Positions 1-5,519 of a stretch of DNA of 5,598 bases are shown in pieces. Below the pieces are notes generated by a model. It was given only the letters and a program-made list of their open reading frames with translations. It did not search any database and was not told the DNA's origin. The DNA comes from CAZUSO01 sp964622775 (GTDB lineage: Bacteria > Bacteroidota > Bacteroidia > Chitinophagales > Chitinophagaceae), in the NCBI GenBank assembly GCA_964622775.1, contig CAZUSO010000108.1:1-5598 (forward strand), read 5' to 3'. Each line of letters opens with the position of its first letter. The first letter of the stretch is position 1. A program made the position numbers and the translations under genes.

Positions 1-2
1 GC

Positions 3-40
3 GAAAATCCTAACCGGATTAAGCGTAATCCGGGATTTTC
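3..40. repeat. Bulged hairpin at window start (terminator-like or repeat interior)
   Basis: GAAAATC (3-9) pairs with GATTTTC (34-40) and CCGGATTA (14-21) pairs with TAATCCGG (26-33), leaving a CTAA bulge and an AGCG tetraloop. TTTT follows at 41-44, so it could be the intrinsic terminator of a gene left of the window. It runs directly into two CGGAATGACGGC copies and an element end at 101-115, so it may instead be the interior of the dispersed repeat. The last bases of the window (GAAGCGTATAAGCG) faintly resemble its centre. Confidence 0.5.
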
Positions 41-78
41 TTTTCGGAATGACGGCACGTTTTTTCGGAATGACGGCA
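41..78. repeat. Two direct copies of TTTTCGGAATGACGGCA
   Basis: The 17-nt sequence TTTTCGGAATGACGGCA occurs at 41-57 and again at 62-78, a spacing of 21 nt. Its core CGGAATGAC also closes each of the three units in the 1921-2226 array, and appears in reverse complement near the window end (CGTCATTCCG, 5572-5581). It therefore belongs to the dispersed repeat family of this region and is not a local regulatory site. Confidence 0.75.
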
Positions 79-91
79 AAACCCTTACACC

Positions 92-130
92 ACATGCAAC
101 ATTTGGGATACACCCTAGCCGGTTGCATGT
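92..130. repeat. 9-bp inverted repeat around the element end
   Basis: ACATGCAAC (92-100) and GTTGCATGT (122-130) are perfect reverse complements separated by 21 nt that contain the element end at 101-115. It ends 12 nt before the -33 motif of the proposed yebC promoter. It could be an operator-like dyad or a cruciform-forming piece of the repeat; nothing distinguishes these. Confidence 0.5.
101..115 (-). repeat. Element end, ATTTGGGATACACCC
   Basis: The reverse complement, GGGTGTATCCCAAAT, matches GGGTGCATCCCAAAT at 5520-5534 in 14 of 15 positions and GGGTGCATTTCAAAT at 1876-1890 in 12 of 15. With the CGGAATGACG copies just to its left, the order is the same as at the right end of the central element (CGGAATGAC, short spacer, ATTTGAAATGCACC). 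I read it as the right end of a repeat copy whose left part is outside the window. Confidence 0.6.
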
Positions 131-142
131 AATAATTATCCA

Positions 143-170
143 TTGCAAAAATCTATTTTTACTAATTTTG
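143..170 (+). promoter_or_regulatory. Bacteroidota-type promoter for the YebC gene
   Basis: TTG at 143-145, a 17-nt spacer, then TAATTTTG at 163-170 fits the Bacteroidota housekeeping consensus (TTTG or TTG, about 17-21 nt, TAnnTTTG). Transcription would begin near 175-178 and give a leader of about 25 nt. A weak GGAG (188-191) sits 10 nt before the ATG at 202. Confidence 0.55.
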
Positions 171-201
171 CCCACCTAAAAACTAACGGAGATTAATAAT
201 T

Positions 202-912
202 ATGGGACGTATATTTGAAGTTCGCAAGTCCAAGATGTTTGCCCGGTACGACCGCATGGCAAAAGGTTTTACCCGTATCGGAAAAGAAATTGCCATTGCC
301 GTAAAGAAGGGAGGCCCCGAACCGGAAAATAACCCGGCCTTACGCCGCTGCATGCAAAATGCCAAAAGCATCAATATGCCCAAGGACCGTGTGGAAGCGG
401 CTATTAAAAACGCAATGGGCAAAGATACCAGCAGCTATGACGAGGTATTATACGAAGGTTATGCTCCGCATGGCGTAGCTGTTTTGGTAGAAACAGCAAC
501 GGACAATACGACCCGTACTGTAGCCAATGTCCGTTCTCATTTCAACAAAGGCGGGGGAAACCTGGGCAACAGCGGTTCGGTGGCATTTTTATTTAAGCAT
601 CTCGGAGCCTTTAAGCTGAATGCCGAAGGTGTTGACCAGGATGAGCTGGAGCTGGAGCTGATTGATGCCGGCCTGGAAGAGATGGGAGAAGACAGCGAGG
701 GACACCTGATTATACGCTGCGACTTCAATAACTTCGGTAATATGCAGAAAGCGCTGGAGGAAAAACAGATTACCGTAATATCTTCCGAATTGGAATGGAT
801 TCCCATGACTACCGTGGAAGTGAATGAGGAGCAGGCCGAAGAGGTATTCAAGCTGATTGAACGCGTGGAACAGGACGATGATGTCCAGCGCGTGTTTCAT
901 AATATGGCCTGA
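202..912 (+). CDS. yebC: YebC/PmpR (TACO1) family protein
   Basis: This 236-residue protein has the usual length of the family. The N-terminus carries the basic helical segment MGRIFEVRKSKMFARYDRMAK, followed by FTRIGKEIAIAVKKGG, QNAKSINMPKDRVEAAIKNA (about 53-71), and the glycine-rich VRSHFNKGGGNLGNSGSVAF (about 110-130). The C-terminal half is acidic, as usual. Bacterial members were first described as DNA-binding regulators (PmpR). YebC and mitochondrial TACO1 have since been linked to ribosomes and to relief of stalling at proline-rich stretches, so 'transcriptional regulator' should be used with care. The start at 202 is the only ATG giving the conserved N-terminus and lies about 30 nt after a good promoter. 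The gene is intact and uses codons like its neighbours. Family assignment is secure; the molecular role in this organism is inferred. Confidence 0.95.
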   Translation: MGRIFEVRKSKMFARYDRMAKGFTRIGKEIAIAVKKGGPEPENNPALRRCMQNAKSINMPKDRVEAAIKNAMGKDTSSYDEVLYEGYAPHGVAVLVETATDNTTRTVANVRSHFNKGGGNLGNSGSVAFLFKHLGAFKLNAEGVDQDELELELIDAGLEEMGEDSEGHLIIRCDFNNFGNMQKALEEKQITVISSELEWIPMTTVEVNEEQAEEVFKLIERVEQDDDVQRVFHNMA

Positions 913-930
913 TTTTTATAGAAAAATCAG
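909..930. repeat. A/T-rich hairpin over the yebC stop codon
   Basis: CTGATTTTT (909-917) pairs perfectly with AAAAATCAG (922-930) across an ATAG loop, and the stop codon TGA (910-912) lies inside the stem. It has few G-C pairs and no T-tract follows, so it is a poor intrinsic terminator. It may instead protect the 3' end of the message. Confidence 0.45.
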
Positions 931-938
931 TAAATAAA

Positions 939-982
939 TACCGACCGGCCGTATCCCGATTTGGCATCGGGATGATTCGGTA
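939..982. terminator. Compound hairpin between yebC and the thioesterase gene
   Basis: The inner stem is ATCCCGAT (953-960) with ATCGGGAT (966-973) around TTGGC. The outer stem is TACCGA (939-944) with TCGGTA (977-982), separated from the inner one by an asymmetric internal loop. A strong hairpin between two co-directional genes suggests an attenuator, a partial terminator or an RNA-processing site, but no T-run follows, so full termination is doubtful. An in-frame upstream ATG of the next gene (972-974) is buried in this stem, which favours the downstream start at 1008. Confidence 0.45.
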
Positions 983-1007
983 CGGGTTCATTTCCGAAGA
1001 AAAATTT

Positions 1008-1421
1008 ATGTACACATCCACTACAGAAATACGGGTGCGCTACGGCGAAACAGACCAGATGGGGTACCTGTATTACGGCTTTTATGCATTGTATTATGAG
1101 CAGGGGCGTACGGAAGCTATACGGTCGCTGGGATTGACGTATAAAGAACTGGAGGCTCAGGGTATTATGATGCCGGTAGTGGAGATGCATGCCCGATACC
1201 ATCGCCCTGCTTTGTATGACGATCTGATTACTGTAAGAACGATCATCAAAGCACTAAATCCCGACAGTCCGGAAATTGTCTTTCATTCGGAGCTGTATAA
1301 TGAAAACAATAAGCTGCTTAATGACGCGTTCGTGAAGCTGGTATTTTACGATATGCAAGCCCGCAGGAAAATGAATCTTCCTCCAATGATGCTTGAAGCG
1401 TTGAGACCGTTTTTTGAATAA
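1008..1421 (+). CDS. YbgC/4HBT-family acyl-CoA thioesterase
   Basis: This is a 137-residue single hotdog-fold domain, the usual size for the family. Near the N-terminus, RVRYGETDQMGYLYYGFY (about 9-26) is the signature loop: Asp16 aligns with the catalytic aspartate of Pseudomonas 4-hydroxybenzoyl-CoA thioesterase, and YYEQGRTEAIR (29-39) is the start of the central helix. Strands such as DLITVRTIIKAL and DAFVKLVFYDM follow. Members hydrolyse acyl-CoA or acyl-ACP thioesters in the cytoplasm; the substrate cannot be read from the sequence. I chose ATG 1008 over in-frame ATG 972 because the family starts just before the first strand (MYTSTTEIRVRYGETD) and the 12 extra codons lie partly inside a hairpin. 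No clear Shine-Dalgarno sequence is present, only an A-rich stretch. With no promoter seen in the 95-nt gap, it may be co-transcribed with yebC. Confidence 0.88.
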   Translation: MYTSTTEIRVRYGETDQMGYLYYGFYALYYEQGRTEAIRSLGLTYKELEAQGIMMPVVEMHARYHRPALYDDLITVRTIIKALNPDSPEIVFHSELYNENNKLLNDAFVKLVFYDMQARRKMNLPPMMLEALRPFFE

Positions 1422-1529
1422 AAAATTACAAGGGGGATAGGATACTCCCAGGATAAGCTTGCTGTAGAAAGTTTTTGAATTCGGTTCAGGAGGTGTTTTT
1501 CTTCCGGAAGTTTTGTGTCGCCATGATGA

Positions 1530-1858
1530 TATTTTTTTGACCTGAGAGCAGTGCTTTTCAGATACTTACAGGATAACCATCGTCGGAATGAATGGTTTCA
1601 TTCTTTATTCTCTATTATAAATGCTCGAAGCGCATCGTTATGGACAGGTACGTTACCGGATTACGATCTCCCATTCGCCGTAGTGTTCAAAGAAGAGGAG
1701 CGGCGTTTCCCCTGAAACGTTTCAGTGGTAAACGGTCTATGACCGCAGATAATCCGGATAGAAATTCATTATCCATTACTTAGGCGATAAATAATAACTG
1801 GATCATCCTGTCGCGCGGTGAATATTTTGCCGAATACCCGGTTCCGGTCATTTGGTAA
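1530..1858 (+). pseudogene. Possible frame-shifted remnant of an unidentified protein gene
   Basis: No intact gene lies here, but protein-like text appears in consecutive + strand frames. Positions 1530-1712 are open for 61 codons without an ATG and include NEWFHSLFSIINARSASLW and GTLPDYDLPFAVVFKEEE, ending at TGA 1713-1715 beside a C4 run. Adding one C there would continue into another frame (1712-1780, LKRFSGKRSMTADNPDRN). After a TAG at 1781-1783 that frame reopens and ends with WIILSRGEYFAEYPVPVIW and TAA 1856-1858. A T7 run at 1532-1538 could mark a further shift from upstream frames. I do not recognise the family. Some reverse-strand frames also give short protein-like stretches, so random open sequence is a real alternative. 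The stop lies just before the repeat element's target duplication. Confidence 0.35.
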
Positions 1859-1865
1859 GCAAATC

Positions 1866-1875
1866 CATTTCATTT
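1866..1875 (+). repeat. Left flanking direct repeat (target duplication candidate)
   Basis: CATTTCATTT lies directly left of the element end GGGTGC at 1876. The same ten bases occur at 2261-2270 directly at the other end. Nine of them (ATTTCATTT, 1867-1875 and 2262-2270) lie outside the element; the tenth, C, overlaps the last base of the right inverted repeat. Confidence 0.6.
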
Positions 1876-2012
1876 GGGTGCATTTCAAATTGTCCTAATG
1901 GAATACAGTCAAATCCCCCCTGTCATGCTGAAAGCATCTATACAACGTTCTTTAGACTCCTACGGAATGACAGGAAGGAGTATATGGGGACGAAATTGGC
2001 TGTTAGTTGTTG

Positions 2013-2028
2013 GCTATTAGCTAATAGC
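2013..2028. repeat. 16-bp perfect palindrome, copy 1
   Basis: GCTATTAGCTAATAGC is its own reverse complement. It lies in the first inter-core segment of the tandem array and is conserved exactly in the second at 2141-2156. Confidence 0.7.
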
Positions 2029-2140
2029 ACATCCTTACAAAATCCCCGCTGTTATGCTGAAAGCATCTATACACCTCCTTTAGATTCCTACGGAATGACA
2101 GGAAGGAGTATATGAGTACGAAACAGGCTGTTAGTTGCTG

Positions 2141-2156
2141 GCTATTAGCTAATAGC
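2141..2156. repeat. 16-bp perfect palindrome, copy 2
   Basis: This is the same GCTATTAGCTAATAGC as at 2013-2028, in the second inter-core segment. It is unchanged although the surrounding unit has diverged by several bases. Confidence 0.7.
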
Positions 2157-2260
2157 ACATCCTTACAATCCCGCTGTCATGCTGAAAGCATCTATACAAC
2201 GTTCTTTAGATTCCTACGGAATGACAAAAAGGAGATATGGTGCGAAGATTTGAAATGCAC

Positions 2261-2270
2261 CATTTCATTT
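2261..2270 (+). repeat. Right flanking direct repeat (target duplication candidate)
   Basis: CATTTCATTT is identical to 1866-1875. The first C is also the last base of the right terminal inverted repeat; the other nine bases are the strict duplication. Confidence 0.6.
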
Positions 2271-2275
2271 TCGTA

Positions 2276-2301
2276 TTGCGCCTAATAATTTTCTACTTTC
2301 G
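2276..2301 (+). promoter_or_regulatory. Weak candidate promoter for the M1 peptidase gene
   Basis: TTG at 2276-2278 and TACTTTCG at 2294-2301 resemble the Bacteroidota pattern, but the -7 box has one mismatch and the 15-nt spacer is short. It lies in the only non-repeat DNA before the gene (2271-2322), just outside the mobile element. Some promoter is expected here because the nearest upstream gene ends 900 nt away. Confidence 0.3.
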
Positions 2302-2322
2302 CTTTGGATAAAAACCATTTTT

Positions 2323-5300
2323 GTGAAAACGCTACTTTTTCTTTTTACGGCTACTTTATTATTTCCTCTTTTACCTATCCATGCACAGGATAACTATTTC
2401 CAGCAACGTGTGGACACCCGCCTGCAGGTGCGCTTAGATGATACGAATCATTTTTTGCACGGATACGAGGAACTGGATTATTACAATAATTCCCCGGATA
2501 CGCTGCGCTATATTTACTTTCACCTGTGGCCTAATGCCTATAAGAACGACCGGACCGCGTATGTGAAGCAAGCCGTGGAAAATGGCGATACCAAATTCTA
2601 TTTCTCCAAAGAAAAAGACCGGGGTTATATCGACGGTCTCCGCTTTGAAGTGAACGGAACACAGGCCGGCATTGCCGCTACCGATCATATTGACATCGTG
2701 AAGCTCTTGCTGCCGCAGCCTTTGCCGCCGGGTGAGCAAATCAATATTGCCACACCGTTTCGCGTAAAAATTCCCTACACTTTTTCCAGGATGGGACAGG
2801 TAGGTCAGTCCTACCAGATTTCGCAATGGTTTCCCAAGCCGGCCGTTTATGACCGGAAAGGCTGGCATCCTATTCCCTATTTAGACCAGGGCGAGTTTTA
2901 CAGCGAGTACGGCAGCTATGACGTGGAGATTACCGTCCCGAAAAATTATATCGTTATGGCGACGGGAAACCTGGAAGACGAGGATGAGTTGCAATGGTTG
3001 GATTCGTTGTCTAAAGCGCCTTTGCCGCCGGATACCTTATATAAGAGTTATACCCCGGCCTCTTCTCCACAAACAAAAACCCTGCATTATATAGAAAACA
3101 ACATTCACGATTTTGCCTGGTTTGCAGATAAAACCTGGGTGGTGCGCAAGGACACGGTCACTACAAATGATACCATCACTTATACTATCGTGACAAATTC
3201 AAACATATTGCAATCCCAGCCCGGCGGTTTCAGCGATACCGTGAGCAATTCCTATCCGGTAAGGGTGACTGCTTACACCGCTTTTTTTCCAAAAGACCAA
3301 AAGAACTGGCTCAATGGAACGCAATCTTTAATCACTACCGTAAAGGAATTGAGTAAAAGGGTCGGTCCTTATCCTTATAAAACCATTAAGGCCGTTGAAG
3401 GGAGCCTTTCCGCAGGCGGAGGCATGGAATACCCGACCATTACGGTAATAGCGCCAGGCTACCCGGAGGCTATGAATCACGAGGTTATTGTTCACGAAGC
3501 CGGGCACAATTGGTTTTACGGAATATTAGGCAGCAATGAACGCGATCACCCCTGGATGGATGAAGGTATCAACAGCTATTATGAAAAAATCATAACGGGC
3601 ATGATGAGGGACAATGACACCACATTCGTAACAGATGGTAATATCTCTGTAAAAAGCAACGGGATCACGATTTCAGGCAGGGATATCGAAAGCCTGGCCT
3701 TCACTTACCCGATGAGCGTGTGGGAAGACATGCCCGCCGGTGCAAGATCCGACACCTTTCGTTCCGTTAATTATGGCGGCGATGTTTATGAGAAAACCCC
3801 TTACCTGATGCGCTGGCTGCGTGCTTATATGGGCGCAGAAAGCTTTGATGCGGCTATGAAGGATTATTTCAGGCAATGGCGTTTCAAGCATCCGTACCCC
3901 GAAGATTTTCAAAAAATATTTCAACAGCATAGCGATAAAAGTTTAGCCTGGTTTTTTACCGATGCTTTAAACAGCGGCAAGCCGGTAAATTTTGCCATCA
4001 AAAATATCAGCAGGCAAAATGGTATCAGCGTTGATCTGAAAAATAAAACCGGCCTGAATGCTGCCGTTCCTGTTTATTTATTAAAAGAGAATAACGACAC
4101 TTTATCGGCATGGTCATTGCCATTTACCGATATGACAACGGTAAATTTCCCGGGTGCCAATGCGTACAGGAAAATATGGATAGGTCATGAAATCCCGGAT
4201 TATGATCTGCGCAATAATACGTCTGAAAAGCAGTTCAGGATAAGGCCTTTTGCCGGACTGAATATGGATAAGATTCGCAGGATGTGGATCATGCCATCCT
4301 TAGGCTATAATTATTACGACGGATTCATGTTGGGTATTTTATTGCATAATATTACCGTTCCGCAAAATAAATTCCAATATATACTCGCACCGATGTTTGC
4401 TTTCGGCAGCAAAACTTTCGCAGGAACGGGACAAATCGGCTACACCTCTTACTTCAACAATGGCTGGCTGCATGATATCCAGTGGAATCTAGAAGGCAAA
4501 ACCTTTTCCTTCAGCAAAAGCAATATGAATATAGACCGGTATCTTTATTCGCGGTATATCAAAATTGCGCCGGAAATTATTTTTAATATCCGCCGGCCTT
4601 ATGCCAGGAGCCCGATAGAGCGCCGCTTATCGCTCAAGGCCTACCGGATCAGCGAAGCGCAACTGAAGTTTACGCAGGATTCGGTGGACAGCTTGTATCG
4701 TCCCTCAAAAGACGGCACGGAAGATCAGGTCTATGGCCGATTACGTTATACGCATGAAAATCACCGCACCTTCAATCCGTTCCACTATGCTTTTGAGGCG
4801 CAGGCCGGAAAAATGTTTGCCAAGATCAGTGCCGAAGGAAATTTGCAAGTAGATTATTTTGCAAAAGGCAAAGCGCTTTATCTCCGTGTTTTTGGGGGCA
4901 AATTTTTCAATTTTGCAGCCAACGAATATGATGCTTCCCGATACTGGCTGACGACCACTTATACCGGCGCTAACGATTATCTTTATGAAGGCACCTATTT
5001 AGGTCGTAATGAGCAGCAGGGCTTTGTATCACAACAGGTGGGCATCCATGAAGGCGGATTCAAATACCGCACCGCACAATATGCTAATCCTATCGGTCTT
5101 TCCGATGACTGGCTGTTTGCATTCAATGTGTCAACCGATCTGCCTTTCGGAAAAATTCCGCTGCGCATCTATGCCGGAGCGGCTACCTTTTCCGATGCGG
5201 CCAAACGTAATCCCAGCGGCGCTAAAATATTGTTTGAAAGCGGACTGGAACTTCACCTGAGCAATTATCTTTCCGTTTATGTACCGGTGTTTATGAGCAG

Positions 5301-5427
5301 GGATTACACGGAATACACCAAATCCGTGTTAGGCAAAGATGCATTTCTGAAAACCATTTCTTTCTCAATACATTTAGAGAATATAGACTGGTTCAATTTG
5401 CCAAAAATATTTTTTTGGAAATTATAA
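2323..5427 (+). CDS. Secreted M1-family metallopeptidase with beta-barrel-like C-terminal region
   Basis: This is a 1034-residue zinc peptidase of the aminopeptidase N (M1) family. A signal peptide (1-21) ends at PIHA, before QDNYFQQ. The beta-rich N-terminal domain includes NNSPDTLRYIYFHLWPNAY. The substrate-binding loop is GGGMEY (365-370). The zinc site is HEAGH (391-395) and, after 18 residues, Glu414 in WMDEG: ligands His391, His395 and Glu414, general base Glu392. Tyr489 in DVYEKTPY is the likely transition-state tyrosine. All catalytic residues are present. After a short beta domain (about 556-635), residues 640-1034 are rich in alternating aromatic and polar strands, suggesting an outer-membrane barrel; this part is inferred. 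The protein should act outside the cytoplasm, trimming peptides in the periplasm or at the surface. The start is GTG at 2323, with no in-frame ATG upstream and no Shine-Dalgarno sequence; the GTG places the signal peptide at the very N-terminus. Exact substrate unknown. Confidence 0.94.
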   Translation: MKTLLFLFTATLLFPLLPIHAQDNYFQQRVDTRLQVRLDDTNHFLHGYEELDYYNNSPDTLRYIYFHLWPNAYKNDRTAYVKQAVENGDTKFYFSKEKDRGYIDGLRFEVNGTQAGIAATDHIDIVKLLLPQPLPPGEQINIATPFRVKIPYTFSRMGQVGQSYQISQWFPKPAVYDRKGWHPIPYLDQGEFYSEYGSYDVEITVPKNYIVMATGNLEDEDELQWLDSLSKAPLPPDTLYKSYTPASSPQTKTLHYIENNIHDFAWFADKTWVVRKDTVTTNDTITYTIVTNSNILQSQPGGFSDTVSNSYPVRVTAYTAFFPKDQKNWLNGTQSLITTVKELSKRVGPYPYKTIKAVEGSLSAGGGMEYPTITVIAPGYPEAMNHEVIVHEAGHNWFYGILGSNERDHPWMDEGINSYYEKIITGMMRDNDTTFVTDGNISVKSNGITISGRDIESLAFTYPMSVWEDMPAGARSDTFRSVNYGGDVYEKTPYLMRWLRAYMGAESFDAAMKDYFRQWRFKHPYPEDFQKIFQQHSDKSLAWFFTDALNSGKPVNFAIKNISRQNGISVDLKNKTGLNAAVPVYLLKENNDTLSAWSLPFTDMTTVNFPGANAYRKIWIGHEIPDYDLRNNTSEKQFRIRPFAGLNMDKIRRMWIMPSLGYNYYDGFMLGILLHNITVPQNKFQYILAPMFAFGSKTFAGTGQIGYTSYFNNGWLHDIQWNLEGKTFSFSKSNMNIDRYLYSRYIKIAPEIIFNIRRPYARSPIERRLSLKAYRISEAQLKFTQDSVDSLYRPSKDGTEDQVYGRLRYTHENHRTFNPFHYAFEAQAGKMFAKISAEGNLQVDYFAKGKALYLRVFGGKFFNFAANEYDASRYWLTTTYTGANDYLYEGTYLGRNEQQGFVSQQVGIHEGGFKYRTAQYANPIGLSDDWLFAFNVSTDLPFGKIPLRIYAGAATFSDAAKRNPSGAKILFESGLELHLSNYLSVYVPVFMSRDYTEYTKSVLGKDAFLKTISFSIHLENIDWFNLPKIFFWKL

Positions 5428-5442
5428 ATGGGAGAGGGGATT

Positions 5443-5477
5443 GAAAATGGAGAATGGAAAAGTTGAGATGGATAATG
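5443..5477 (+). repeat. Imperfect heptanucleotide repeat, about five units
   Basis: Directly after the peptidase gene come the 7-nt units GAAAATG, GAGAATG, GAAAAGT, TGAGATG and GATAATG (consensus GAGAATG). The tract is purine-rich on the + strand. No frame in it is likely to be translated, and no terminator hairpin with a T-run was found in 5428-5520. Confidence 0.55.
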
Positions 5478-5519
5478 AATGCCTGATTCCGAACATGCGG
5501 GAATGACTAACTGCATCAC

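Larger units (their letters stand above)
1910..2247 (+). repeat. Imperfect tandem array of 125-129-bp units (about 2.6 copies)
   Basis: A core of 51-52 bp runs from TGTCATGCTGAAAGCATC to CCTACGGAATGACA at 1921-1972, 2050-2100 (first bases TGTTAT) and 2175-2226. The segments between cores (1973-2049 and 2101-2174) are also near-identical and share the 16-bp palindrome GCTATTAGCTAATAGC. Core starts are 129 and 125 nt apart. Each core contains the hairpin ATGCT-GAA-AGCAT (1925-1937, 2054-2066, 2179-2191) and is bounded by the reverse-complementary hexamers TGTCAT and ATGACA (the first is TGTTAT in unit 2). The copies differ by scattered substitutions and small indels, so the duplication is not brand new. 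Confidence 0.85.
1876..2261. mobile_element. MITE-like non-autonomous element with terminal inverted repeats
   Basis: The element is 386 bp long. Its ends, GGTGCATTTCAAAT (1877-1890) and ATTTGAAATGCACC (2248-2261), are perfect 14-bp reverse complements, and a 9-bp direct repeat (ATTTCATTT) flanks it on both sides. No credible protein is encoded: an apparent open frame crosses the left end and the internal repeats and has a duplicated, low-information translation. Inverted ends, a short target duplication, no transposase and an interior of small palindromes fit a miniature inverted-repeat element moved in trans by a transposase encoded elsewhere. Related ends occur at 101-115 and 5520-5534. 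The right end lies 62 nt before the peptidase start, so it could affect that gene's transcription. The mobile interpretation is inferred. Confidence 0.6.

Noticed and set aside
537..900. Two antisense open frames of about 100 codons inside yebC
   Set aside because: They lie wholly opposite a well-conserved gene, are rich in Ser or Leu/Phe as expected of shadows, and have no promoter or ribosome-binding site.
972..1007. Upstream ATG start for the thioesterase gene
   Set aside because: The 12 added residues are not typical of the family, and the ATG lies inside a strong hairpin; ATG 1008 gives the usual N-terminus.
1501..1510. CTTCCGGAAG palindrome
   Set aside because: A 10-bp palindrome is expected by chance several times in a window of this size, and nothing nearby gives it a role.
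1592..1783. A 63-codon open frame starting ATGGTTTCATTC
   Set aside because: Its middle is Arg-rich and low-information, as expected of an out-of-frame reading. Another frame over 1530-1712 looks more protein-like. Only its tail is used in the suggested gene remnant.
1852..2115. An 87-codon open frame across the left end of the repeat element
   Set aside because: Its translation repeats itself (HAESIYT and YAESIYT) because it reads the tandem DNA units. It crosses the element boundary and has no ribosome-binding site or plausible domain.
1921..2226. CRISPR-like array (three repeats, two spacers)
   Set aside because: The repeats are 51-52 bp and imperfect, and the two intervening segments (about 75 bp) are near-copies of each other, so they are not unique spacers. 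No cas gene is present.
5009..5260. An 83-codon + strand open frame inside the peptidase gene
   Set aside because: It is an alternative frame of the barrel-like region, whose main frame stays open for 1034 codons with clear family features.
5485..5506. ATTCC...GGAAT hairpin after the peptidase gene as a terminator
   Set aside because: The stem is only about 5 bp with a bulge and no T-run follows. The GGAATGAC part is better explained by the dispersed repeat motif.
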